DNA from: Cellulosilyticum sp.
GTDB taxonomy: Bacteria > Bacillota > Clostridia > Lachnospirales > Cellulosilyticaceae
Direction of reading: 5' to 3'
Assembly (NCBI GenBank): GCA_015058045.1
Contig: SVDC01000004.1
Location: 46,699 to 110,698, forward strand
Length of the DNA: 64,000 nt
The translations under genes and the position numbers were made by a program. Of the stretch, positions 25,697-33,930 are shown piece by piece (the stretch's first letter is position 1; each line of letters starts with the position of its first letter). The notes beneath the pieces were generated by a model. The model was not told the DNA's origin. It was given only the letters and a program-made list of their open reading frames with translations, and made no database searches.

Positions 25697-27301
25697 ATGG
25701 CATCCATAATGGAGCATTTAAAAAAGCAAATAGAAGAAAATAAGAAGGGCGTTCAGTTAGCTATTGGTGGAATTGTTATTACTTTAGGTGTAGGGAGTGT
25801 AATCTGGATGGGAACAAGGGAGAATGCCTATTCAGTTATTGTAAATGGAGAAGTTGTAGCAGTTGTCAAAACAAAAGAGGAAGTTAAAAAAGCGTATGAA
25901 CAAGTGGTAACTTCATTAAAGGAAGAACTAGGTGTAGATATAGCTGTTAATGAGAAGATTGAGTTAGAAGCTATACATAGTAAGCAAAGTGAACTGAGTC
26001 AATATGAAGCATTAGTAGAAGGACTAGATCAGGCTATTAGTTATCAAGTAGAAGCTTATGAGATTCTAGTAGATGGAGAGAGTTATGCTATTGTTTCAAC
26101 ATCAGATGAAGCAAATCATGTTTTAGAGGATATTGCTAAAAGTTATTTACCAACTGTAGATCAGCTTACATTATGTCAAGCTGAGGTGAAGACAGGAGAA
26201 TCAACTGATCAAGAGATTAAATTATTAGAAGAACAAGGTGAAGGATCGGTTGAAGTTGTACAGATAGAAGAAGCATTACCACAAGAGGAAGTTTCTAACG
26301 TAGTCCATGTAGATTCTTTTGAAGTACAACCAGAAGAAGCCTCAGTAGAAGCAGGCCAAAAGATTAGACGAAGTGTAGAAAGCTTTGATTTTAATGAGGA
26401 AGTCATTGTACGTAATGTTTATGTGAATCAAGATACCATATTAGATGAAGCGCAGGCGGAGGAAGAACTTTTACAAGCTAAACATGAGATTGTAGACTAT
26501 GCATTAGTTGAAGGGGATAATGTATGGGATTTAGCTATGCAGTATGATACAACGCCTGAAAGAATTATGGAGCTAAATCCAGATATAGAAGATCAAACAA
26601 CTATGCAAATTGGTCAGGTAATAAAGCTAGAGAAAGCAAGTCCTATTTTATCTATTACAACAGTAGAAGAAGCAACATTTAAGCAACTGATACCGGCAGA
26701 AATTCAATACGTTGAATTTTCACATCTCTATGCAGGGGAAACACAAGTTTACCAAGAAGGTAGTGATGGACTAAAGGAAATCACAGTAGCAGTTACGAAA
26801 GTAAATGGTGAAGAGGTAAGTCGTGAAGCAATCTCCGAAAAGGTTTTATCAGAGCCAGTCATTAAAGTTATTGGCTATGGTGTTAAAGAAAAGCCGGCAG
26901 AAGATGTTGTAGTTAAAAGTAATGGTTCAAGTAATTTAATTCATCCCCTTAAAGGGGCAGGTTATATTTCATCTACTTATGGGTCACGATGGGGAGGTTT
27001 CCATAAGGGGATAGATTTTGCAGCATCATCAGGCACACCAATTTATGCATCAGCTGGCGGAAAAGTTATTTATTCAGGCTACAATTCAGGTGGCTATGGG
27101 AATTTGGTTATTATAGAGCATAGTGATGGCTATCAAACTTATTATGCACACTGCAGTAGACTTTATGTTAATGTTGGAGATAGTGTATCCCAAGGAGAAC
27201 GTATAGCTGGGGTAGGAACAACAGGAGATTCAACAGGAAATCACCTGCATTTCGAAGTGAGAAGGAATGGAACACCTGTTAATCCATCTAATTATTTATA
27301 G
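25697..27301 (+). CDS. Membrane-anchored LysM-G5-M23 peptidoglycan endopeptidase
   Basis: A cell-wall hydrolase or morphogenesis factor. An uncleaved membrane helix spans about residues 18-37. After a Glu-rich region come a LysM peptidoglycan-binding domain (about 268-312, VEGDNVWDLAMQYDTTPE), a G5 domain (about 318-398) and a C-terminal M23 peptidase with zinc ligands His436 and Asp440 (HKGIDF) and His518 in HLHFEV; His516 is the other conserved His. This architecture is common in sporulating Clostridia. The ATG at 25697 follows AGGTGG. Confidence 0.93.
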   Translation: MASIMEHLKKQIEENKKGVQLAIGGIVITLGVGSVIWMGTRENAYSVIVNGEVVAVVKTKEEVKKAYEQVVTSLKEELGVDIAVNEKIELEAIHSKQSELSQYEALVEGLDQAISYQVEAYEILVDGESYAIVSTSDEANHVLEDIAKSYLPTVDQLTLCQAEVKTGESTDQEIKLLEEQGEGSVEVVQIEEALPQEEVSNVVHVDSFEVQPEEASVEAGQKIRRSVESFDFNEEVIVRNVYVNQDTILDEAQAEEELLQAKHEIVDYALVEGDNVWDLAMQYDTTPERIMELNPDIEDQTTMQIGQVIKLEKASPILSITTVEEATFKQLIPAEIQYVEFSHLYAGETQVYQEGSDGLKEITVAVTKVNGEEVSREAISEKVLSEPVIKVIGYGVKEKPAEDVVVKSNGSSNLIHPLKGAGYISSTYGSRWGGFHKGIDFAASSGTPIYASAGGKVIYSGYNSGGYGNLVIIEHSDGYQTYYAHCSRLYVNVGDSVSQGERIAGVGTTGDSTGNHLHFEVRRNGTPVNPSNYL

Positions 27302-27308
27302 TAAGCAT

Positions 27309-27350
27309 AAAAAAATAACGCTTTTACTAATAATAGCGTTATTTTTTTAT
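27309..27350. terminator. Bidirectional terminator overlapping the end of the HD gene
   Basis: A perfect 14-bp stem (27309-27322 with 27335-27348) with A and T runs on both sides. The right arm contains the last bases of the minus-strand HD gene. Confidence 0.88.
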
Positions 27351-27815
27351 CTCTATTTTAAGGGGACAATGAAAAGTTTCTCTTAAACTACACCATTTAT
27401 CCACAAAGCACACAATATAGGCTTCTTTGGTATGCGGAGGAATAGGCGTTAAAGGCCACATATGATGTTTAATGATATCCTGCTCTATAGCAGTTAGGTT
27501 AAAAAATTTATTAGCATTGTTTAGTGCTGTAGTAGGATGTGTAAAACCATGTAAACGATGTTTAGAGGAGGAATCATGCCAATCATAAAGAAAAAAGTCA
27601 TGAAGTAAGCTTCCACGAATTAAGCTAGCTTCATCTACTTTAAGATGAAAATATTGGGCAATAAAGTAACTATAGTAAGCTACGGCAAGGCAATGTTCTA
27701 GGCAAGAAGTATGTCCATGTTGAATAAATTGGTCCATTTGTTTTATCTCTGAAATGGTTAAGAGCTTATTGATTGATTGATAAAAAGTAGTTTGAGTAGA
27801 TTTTATAGATTTCAA
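27339..27815 (-). CDS. HD-domain phosphohydrolase
   Basis: A 158-residue protein with the HD-superfamily metal site: His in SCLEHCLAVA, the HD pair in SLLHDFFLYDWHD, and further His in HGFTHP and KHHMWPL, then a distal Asp in CFVDKWCS. It resembles small HD hydrolases acting on nucleotides or phosphoesters; the substrate is unknown. The start is TTG at 27815, preceded by GAGGTGA at proper spacing. The stop codon lies in the terminator stem shared with the convergent M23 gene. Confidence 0.82.
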   Translation of the reverse strand: MKSIKSTQTTFYQSINKLLTISEIKQMDQFIQHGHTSCLEHCLAVAYYSYFIAQYFHLKVDEASLIRGSLLHDFFLYDWHDSSSKHRLHGFTHPTTALNNANKFFNLTAIEQDIIKHHMWPLTPIPPHTKEAYIVCFVDKWCSLRETFHCPLKIEIKK

Positions 27816-27859
27816 GTAGGTTCACCTCAATATATATAATGATATTATGCAGAAATACT

Positions 27860-27888
27860 TTGTAAGGGTTTCCATAATTTGTTATAAT
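27860..27888 (+). promoter_or_regulatory. Promoter of the first amidase gene
   Basis: TTGTAA (27860-27865), a 17-base spacer and a perfect TATAAT (27883-27888). Confidence 0.6.
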
Positions 27889-27939
27889 GAATAAGACACT
27901 AAATTAAACAATAAAAAATACCAGCCAAGGAGCGACATC

Positions 27940-29742
27940 ATGAAGAAGAGAATAGCTAAAGTGCTGCTTGTAGTGTATTTAATATGTCAGAGTATAGGTA
28001 TAGTACAGGCAGAAACGTTAATGATGGATGGAAAAAAGATAGAATATCATGCTTCACCTATTTCCCTCTATGTTAACAAAAAATTAGTACAAACCACTAT
28101 AATGGACCCTATTCAATTAAATAATAGGGTATTGGTTCCAGCAAGAGAAGTTTTTGAGTCTATGGGCGCAAAAGTAACGTGGGATCACACATTGAAAAAA
28201 GTCACAGTGGAATATAAAAATAAAAATATTATTTTAATAGTAAATCAAACTACTGCAACAATCAATGGCGAAAGCGTCACTATGGATGTGCCAGGGAAAA
28301 TTATCAATGATAAAATCATGATTCCAGTCCGTTTTGTAAGTGAAGGGATAGGTATGACAGTGCAGTGGGATTCAGCTAATAGAGCTGTATGGATTGAAGA
28401 GCCTGTAAGTAATAATACTGGAGAAACTCAAGAAGTGCCACAAATTAGTCAAATTACAACAAATGAAACAAATGGTAAATTTGTCGTAACAGTAACTGCA
28501 AGTTCAGCAATGAGTGAAGTTAAAGTATCTAGAATGACCGGCAAGGTTATTATTGATATTCCAAGTAGTAGATGTTTACTAAGCAAAAGTATATCACCAG
28601 TGGTGAATACATATGTGAAAAGTATTAGAACAAGTCAATTTACTGAGGATACAACACGTATTGTATTAGATTTAAAAGATCAAGTTGAATTAGAAACAGC
28701 AGAAACACAATTTTCAAGTAATCGTCAATCACTGAATATTACACTTACCAAAAAAGAAACTGTAGATAATAATACAGGAAGCGATAATACAGGAAGCGAT
28801 AATACAGGAAGCGATAATACAGGAAATGATAATACAGGTGGAACAAATAACAATACCGGTTCTACTGATAGCAATCAAGGCACAACAACAAAAGCTGAAT
28901 TATATGTAGCAGGAGCAAATCCAATCCTTAATTTTACAGGCGTAGCAACAAATAAAATTAAGGTAACGGATGACTATCGTAATAAAACATTAATCTTTGA
29001 TTTAGGGGCAGATTATAGTAAAATATTACCAAGTAATGAACTTAAACCAAATGATAGTTATGTATCATCAATTAGTGTCAAAACAAGTGGAACAACTAAA
29101 GTAACAGTTGTAACTAAGAAAATTTATACGTATGAACTCTCACAAAGTGGCAGCAATACTGTTACAAAACTGATGAGACCAAGAGAAAAATATAGTAAGA
29201 TTGTAGTCATTGATATTGGTCACGGAGGATCAGATAGTGGTGCAGTTGGCAATGGATTAAAAGAAAAAGATATTAACTTTAATCAAGGTATGGCATTATA
29301 TGAACGTTTCCAAAAGGATTCTAACTTTAAGGTTTATTTAACAAGAGATACAGATGTTTATCCAACACTTCAATTTAGAAGTCAGTTAGCCAACGAAATT
29401 GATGCGGATTTATTTGTAAGTATTCATAATAATTCAGCTGCATCAACGGTTAGAGGAGCAGAAACACTATATTATCCAAGTAGTACAGATCTTAGAGGTG
29501 AAAAGATTGCAGCACTAGTACAAAAGAGTATCGTGGCATGCGGATTAAATAATAGAGGAATTAAACCACGTTCAGACTTATACGTATTAAATACAACCAA
29601 TATGCCAGCTATTTTACTTGAAACTGGATTTATTTCTAATGCGGCAGAAGCACATCTAATTAATAGTTCAAGTTTTATTGCAAAATGGTCAGAAGGTGTA
29701 TATGGGGCAATTGTAGAAGGATTTAAGTACTTACAAAGATAA
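27940..29742 (+). CDS. N-acetylmuramoyl-L-alanine amidase with stalk and AMIN domains
   Basis: It cleaves the amide between MurNAc and L-Ala in peptidoglycan. Signal peptide 1-24; two halves of a copper-amine-oxidase-N-like stalk domain (about 35-150, with VLVPAREVFESMGAKVTW and IMIPVRFVSEGIGMTVQW); an AMIN domain (about 165-275); a repetitive Asn/Thr/Gly/Ser linker (about 278-320); a second AMIN-like module; then Amidase_3. Zinc and catalytic residues are visible: His428 (IGHGG), Glu442, His496 (SIHNN) and Glu561 (LLETGF). A paralogue with the same plan lies at 44098. AAGGAG precedes the ATG. Confidence 0.94.
   Translation: MKKRIAKVLLVVYLICQSIGIVQAETLMMDGKKIEYHASPISLYVNKKLVQTTIMDPIQLNNRVLVPAREVFESMGAKVTWDHTLKKVTVEYKNKNIILIVNQTTATINGESVTMDVPGKIINDKIMIPVRFVSEGIGMTVQWDSANRAVWIEEPVSNNTGETQEVPQISQITTNETNGKFVVTVTASSAMSEVKVSRMTGKVIIDIPSSRCLLSKSISPVVNTYVKSIRTSQFTEDTTRIVLDLKDQVELETAETQFSSNRQSLNITLTKKETVDNNTGSDNTGSDNTGSDNTGNDNTGGTNNNTGSTDSNQGTTTKAELYVAGANPILNFTGVATNKIKVTDDYRNKTLIFDLGADYSKILPSNELKPNDSYVSSISVKTSGTTKVTVVTKKIYTYELSQSGSNTVTKLMRPREKYSKIVVIDIGHGGSDSGAVGNGLKEKDINFNQGMALYERFQKDSNFKVYLTRDTDVYPTLQFRSQLANEIDADLFVSIHNNSAASTVRGAETLYYPSSTDLRGEKIAALVQKSIVACGLNNRGIKPRSDLYVLNTTNMPAILLETGFISNAAEAHLINSSSFIAKWSEGVYGAIVEGFKYLQR
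28771..28839 (+). repeat. 15-bp tandem repeat within the amidase gene
   Basis: The unit AATACAGGAAGCGAT occurs three times exactly (28771-28815), once with changes (28816-28830), then a partial copy. It encodes the NTGSD linker repeats. Confidence 0.95.
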
Positions 29743-29755
29743 AATAAAGTAAACG

Positions 29756-29794
29756 AAAAAGAAAGGTAGAGGATGACTTTACCTTTCTTTTTGT
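29756..29794 (+). terminator. Intrinsic terminator after the first amidase gene
   Basis: A perfect 13-bp stem (29756-29768 with 29780-29792) with an 11-base loop and T-rich right arm. Confidence 0.9.
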
Positions 29795-29896
29795 TTATAA
29801 TCATAAGATGTTTATAAAGTATTTATGAATAAAATATACAATAGAAAAAACTATCAATAGAAGTGTAGTAAACATAGGAAGAGTGAGGAAGTAACA

Positions 29897-30802
29897 ATGA
29901 GTATTGAATTTTTAATAGGACCGCTTGTAGGTGCAGTTATTGGAGGCATTACGAATAGTATTGCGATAAAAATGCTATTTAGACCGTTAAATCCAATAAA
30001 AATTGGAAGCTATACAGTACCTTTTACACCAGGTGTTATTCCTAAAGAGAAGGAACGTATTGCTAAAAAAGTAGGACAGGTAGTAAGTGAGGAATTACTG
30101 AATGAAGACGTTTTAAAAGAGTGGTTATTGAAAGAAGAAGTTTATCAAAGGATAGAAGAAGCTGTAGACCATTATTTACAAGAATATGCAGCTCATGAAG
30201 AAACATTACAAGAAGTACTTTCACAGGCAGTTGGTAAAGAACGTGCTATGTATTATGTTTGTGAGATAGAAGAGCAGCTTACAGAAAAACTTTATAGTAA
30301 AGTAGTTAGCATGGCACTTGGCAAAATGATTATTAAGCAAATTCTAGAAGCGTATAAAGCAGGAAGTTTTGGGAATCTTTTAGGGCCAATGAGCTTTTTT
30401 GTAAATGATAGTTTAGTAGAAAATCTGGCACAAAAATTAGAGCCTGTGATTTCAAAGTTTATTGAGGATGAGGGTGAAGATTTTATCCGTAAGGCAATTG
30501 AAGAAGAAAGTACAAAACTATTAGATACAAGTATGAAAGACATTGTAGAAAAGCTCAGTAGCTATGATGAACTTATTAAGAAAATGATTTTTAAAGCATA
30601 TAAAAGAATTGTAACGCATTATTTATCTCATATTTTAGAAACACTAAATGTTGCAAAAATAATAGAGGAACGTATTTTATCATTAAATATGATAGAAATA
30701 GAGAGAATTATTTTTTCTATTATGCGTAAAGAACTAAATGCCATTGTATGGTTTGGCGTACTACTGGGGGCAATTATGGGATGTGTAACAAGCCTATTTT
30801 AG
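29897..30802 (+). CDS. DUF445-family membrane protein (YheB-like)
   Basis: A 301-residue protein with one N-terminal and one C-terminal membrane segment and a long charged helical middle. The N-terminus IGPLVGAVIGGITNSIAIKMLFRPLNP followed by PFTPGVIPKEKERIAKKVGQVVSEELL is the DUF445 signature, and the C-terminal segment WFGVLLGAIMGCVTSLF mirrors it. The family has no established biochemical role; links to envelope or spore function have been proposed for relatives. GTGAGGAAG precedes the ATG. Confidence 0.88.
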   Translation: MSIEFLIGPLVGAVIGGITNSIAIKMLFRPLNPIKIGSYTVPFTPGVIPKEKERIAKKVGQVVSEELLNEDVLKEWLLKEEVYQRIEEAVDHYLQEYAAHEETLQEVLSQAVGKERAMYYVCEIEEQLTEKLYSKVVSMALGKMIIKQILEAYKAGSFGNLLGPMSFFVNDSLVENLAQKLEPVISKFIEDEGEDFIRKAIEEESTKLLDTSMKDIVEKLSSYDELIKKMIFKAYKRIVTHYLSHILETLNVAKIIEERILSLNMIEIERIIFSIMRKELNAIVWFGVLLGAIMGCVTSLF

Positions 30803-30921
30803 TTTGATAAGAAGTGAAAGTATTAATGCTATAAATTTGGAGGAGTTGAACAAATTTAAAATTAGTGGTAATATGCTAAAAAGAGGATTATATGGTTTTA
30901 TCACTTAACGAAAGGAGTGAA

Positions 30922-31929
30922 ATGATGAAACATATACAAAAATGGCAGTCACTTGCTGTAATAGGCACTATTTTTACAATGTCTCTTGTAGGTTGTAATG
31001 AGGCTCAGGTTGAAGACAATAAAGAAGTTATAGTAACACCACCAACAGTCACGGTCACAGAAGAAAGCATATATAACAATGCATATGAGAGTTATGATAA
31101 TATAACAGACTTTGGAGTAGTGATTAATGAGCCAACCGAAGAAGAACTGAATCAGTTAGGTACAGTGGAAGAATATGAATATGATAAAAATGCTACTGAA
31201 AGCATACTTATTATTCCAAAATATAATGGGACAAAAATAACAGTTAACACAGTGGAATATACAGGAGAAAGATATATTACAAAGGACGTTTTATATAGTG
31301 TGGAGTCTACTCCAGAAGGATATGGGCTATTAATAAAAGCTAATAGACCAGAAGGAATGGCACAAATTGGCGTTTATGTAACTTATAAAGAAAAATATGT
31401 AGAGCATATTATAGAAGCTGATAATGGAAAAGATGGAGAGAGTAGTAAAGAATTTTTAAAGATTGATCCTGAAAACACTAATAAAATAGAAAAAGATATC
31501 ATTAAACCAGAAGCCAATGCAAGTACATATCTAGAGGGATTAACACGTTACAATGCGTATGAAGTAGATATGGATCAGGATGGAAAGATGGAAACAATCG
31601 AGGTTTATTGCCAAAGTGGAATGGATGAGAATGGACGCTATCTTTTAGATGATGGTCAAGATTGGGCACTAATTCTTCGAAAAGGGGATGAAATCTATCC
31701 ATTATTTGAAAAGAGTTTTATTCAATTAGGCGGATTAGAGTATATGGTTTATGAAGACTGTGACAATTATAATCGTAAGCATATTATTATATATTATAAT
31801 ACTGGTGCAGCGATTATGTATTATGATTGTACCTATGATGAGGAAAGTGGATATATTCGTAGAGACAATTTATATGAGGCAAGCAATATTAGCAAATTGA
31901 ATGAGTGGAGTTATAAAAACTGTGAATAA
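30922..31929 (+). CDS. Lipoprotein of unknown function
   Basis: A signal peptide with lipobox LVGC gives lipid attachment near residue 25. The mature part is acidic. The C-terminal region (about 215-325) has a DMDQDGKMETIEVYC segment, like the Asp-rich calcium loops of FG-GAP/VCBS-type repeats, then aromatic strands. Upstream in-frame ATG at 30892 is less likely because AAAGGAGTGA at 30911-30920 directs ATG at 30922 (or the adjacent ATG at 30925). I do not recognise a family. The terminator stem begins within the last codons. Confidence 0.75.
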   Translation: MMKHIQKWQSLAVIGTIFTMSLVGCNEAQVEDNKEVIVTPPTVTVTEESIYNNAYESYDNITDFGVVINEPTEEELNQLGTVEEYEYDKNATESILIIPKYNGTKITVNTVEYTGERYITKDVLYSVESTPEGYGLLIKANRPEGMAQIGVYVTYKEKYVEHIIEADNGKDGESSKEFLKIDPENTNKIEKDIIKPEANASTYLEGLTRYNAYEVDMDQDGKMETIEVYCQSGMDENGRYLLDDGQDWALILRKGDEIYPLFEKSFIQLGGLEYMVYEDCDNYNRKHIIIYYNTGAAIMYYDCTYDEESGYIRRDNLYEASNISKLNEWSYKNCE

Positions 31930-31960
31930 AAGCTTAGCTTTTAAACACAGTTTTTTTTTT
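31915..31960 (+). terminator. Intrinsic terminator overlapping the lipoprotein stop
   Basis: A 10-bp outer stem (31915-31924 with 31946-31955) with a nested 7-bp stem, then ten T residues. The TAA stop at 31927-31929 is inside. Confidence 0.9.
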
Positions 31961-32007
31961 CTTTCATATGATATAAAGTAGCAACAATTGGTATTTGGAG
32001 GAAGAAT

Positions 32008-32781
32008 ATGCACAAATTACGTATTGCTATACTACATCTTCAAGTTAAATTAGGTCAAACATGTTACAATAGGCAGCTCCTTTTAAGCGCTATTGCTATA
32101 GCAGCTGGGTATGGAGCAGAACTTGTTGTGACAGGTGAATTGATTGAAAGTGGGGAAGATTTCTGGAGAACCATCTACTTAAATTCTATACCAGGAGAGA
32201 ACTATCCTTTTTTAGAAACTTTAAAAGAAACAGCTCGTAAGTATCAGATTAATATCCTTTTCGGAAGGGCTTATCGTCAGAGTGATACAGGTAGAATTTT
32301 TAGCATTTATACACATATTAATGAGGAAGGTGAAGTGCAAGCAATCTATAAAAAACAAGTAGCAGAGACCACAGAAGAGGGAAATGTTTTAACTCAGGGG
32401 ACAGAGCTTGTGGTAACCAATATTGATGGATTAGATGTAGGTCTTATTCTGGGATATAATGAAGACGTACAAAGTATTATAGATCGCTATGAAGAGGAAC
32501 GTGTAGATTTAATTATAGGTGGCATTACACCATTCAGACATCCTTGTAATTCATTGACATTTGATACAAGTGAAATAGAGGTACCCTTAATTTTAAGTAA
32601 CTATAACATCCTAAGAGGAAGAGGAATAGTTCAAGGAGAAAGTTTAGCTTTAAGTGAAAATCAAATGCTAAGATTTTGTCCAATCTGCTCAGAAGTCATT
32701 ATTTTAGATTATTTTTGTGATTGTGAGTATTTTGAAGTTGTTAATCGTGTCAATGTGAATCAAGTACTTGAATGTCGTTAA
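32008..32781 (+). CDS. Nitrilase-superfamily protein lacking the catalytic cysteine
   Basis: The 257-residue protein follows the carbon-nitrogen hydrolase fold. The catalytic Glu (Glu44, VVTGEL) and Lys (Lys116, IYKKQV) positions are kept, but where the family has an ICYD-type nucleophile elbow this protein has LGYN, with Gly149 at the Cys position. It should therefore be inactive as an amidase. A C-terminal cluster CPIC...CDC at about residues 225-238 could bind a metal. TTGGAGG precedes the ATG. A regulatory or scaffolding pseudoenzyme is the simplest inference. It stands alone with its own terminator. Confidence 0.72.
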   Translation: MHKLRIAILHLQVKLGQTCYNRQLLLSAIAIAAGYGAELVVTGELIESGEDFWRTIYLNSIPGENYPFLETLKETARKYQINILFGRAYRQSDTGRIFSIYTHINEEGEVQAIYKKQVAETTEEGNVLTQGTELVVTNIDGLDVGLILGYNEDVQSIIDRYEEERVDLIIGGITPFRHPCNSLTFDTSEIEVPLILSNYNILRGRGIVQGESLALSENQMLRFCPICSEVIILDYFCDCEYFEVVNRVNVNQVLECR

Positions 32782-32800
32782 TAAGATCAGTGATTTATAT

Positions 32801-32848
32801 CCCCCCAAATGTTAATGAATATTTGATTAACATTTGGAGGCGTTTTTT
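32801..32848 (+). terminator. Intrinsic terminator after the nitrilase-like gene
   Basis: A stem of about 15 bp with one mismatch (32802-32816 with 32826-32840), then seven T. Confidence 0.88.
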
Positions 32849-32930
32849 TGAAGGCTATTTTATAAACTGAAAGCTAGTGTAGATTCTGAACAAATGAAAA
32901 ATATGGAAGATTAATTAATCATACGTTTGG

Positions 32931-32959
32931 TTGACAATGCTTATGTAAACCTTTATCAT
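32931..32959 (+). promoter_or_regulatory. Promoter of the deoxynucleoside kinase gene
   Basis: A perfect TTGACA (32931-32936), a 17-base spacer and TATCAT (32954-32959). Confidence 0.7.
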
Positions 32960-33008
32960 GAAGAGGTTAGCTTTAAGAGAAACGTAATTGAGAAAGGAAC
33001 GGTGAATT

Positions 33009-33653
33009 GTGGTGATCGTAATTGGCGGTATGATTGGACTAGGAAAAACAAGTATGGCGAAACTATTAGGAGACCATTTTAAAACAGAAGTATTTTATGA
33101 AAGTGTAGATGATAATCCAATTTTACCTCTTTTTTATACCTCGAGTGAGGAAGAGATTGAAAAGTATAGATATCCTTTTCTTTTACAATTACATTTTTTA
33201 GATACACGTTTTAGAAGTATTAAAAATGCATTATATGATGCTAATAATGTACTAGATAGAAGTATCTATGAAGATTGGTATTTTGCCAAGGTAAATAATG
33301 ATTTAGGAAGAATATCTGATTTAGAATTTCAAATGTATGACCGATTACTGAGCAATATGCTTGAAGAGTTAGAGGGGATGCCTAAGAAGGCTCCAGACTT
33401 AATGGTTTATTTAAAAGGATCATTTGAGACAGTGGTAAATCGTATTGCGAAGCGTGGTAGAAGTTATGAATTGGATGAAGGGCTAAAAGCATATTACTAT
33501 AAGCTCTGGGAAGGTTATGATGAGTGGGTGATGAACCATTATAAAGCTAGTGATGTCATTATTGTAGATATGGACAAGTATGATATTGTACATTGTGAGG
33601 CAGATGCAAGAGCCATTATTGCACAGGTAGAAGAAAAATTATCAAACCGTTAA
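33009..33653 (+). CDS. Deoxynucleoside kinase (deoxyguanosine/deoxyadenosine kinase type)
   Basis: It phosphorylates deoxynucleosides for salvage. The P-loop IGGMIGLGKTS is at the very N-terminus, the substrate-side DRSIYED motif at about residue 84 and the lid with RIAKRGRSYE further on. At 214 residues it matches bacterial dGK/dAK of the TK2-like family. Two GTG codons stand at the start (33009 and 33012); AAAGGA at 32994-32998 gives about 10-base spacing to the first. Which base is preferred cannot be read from sequence. Confidence 0.88.
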   Translation: MVIVIGGMIGLGKTSMAKLLGDHFKTEVFYESVDDNPILPLFYTSSEEEIEKYRYPFLLQLHFLDTRFRSIKNALYDANNVLDRSIYEDWYFAKVNNDLGRISDLEFQMYDRLLSNMLEELEGMPKKAPDLMVYLKGSFETVVNRIAKRGRSYELDEGLKAYYYKLWEGYDEWVMNHYKASDVIIVDMDKYDIVHCEADARAIIAQVEEKLSNR

Positions 33654-33750
33654 AGAATGATATGAACCGGGAAAAAGGGTAATGTGTAAAAGTACTTAGT
33701 TTTTAAAGTAAGTACACCCAATGTCCTTAATAATCAAATGAATTAGAAAA

Positions 33751-33789
33751 GATTAAGCCTTCTTATCGTATCGGTAAGGAGGCTTAATC
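33751..33789 (-). terminator. Hairpin, probable terminator of the permease gene
   Basis: A 15-bp stem with one mismatch (33751-33765 with 33775-33789). A T run follows on the minus strand only, so it probably serves the permease gene ending at 33931. Confidence 0.65.
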
Positions 33790-33930
33790 CATGTAAAGAG
33801 GGTTAATATTTGGGATATTATTTAGCAAAGCAGCTTATAGAGAAACATTATATATTAGGAGAAGGATATTGATTTGTACATACAGCGGTTACCAAACAAT
33901 AATTAGATTGCTTTTTAGATTAGACTACAT

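Noticed and set aside
28771..28839. CRISPR-like array
   Set aside because: The repeats are contiguous 15-mers without spacers and encode a protein linker in frame.
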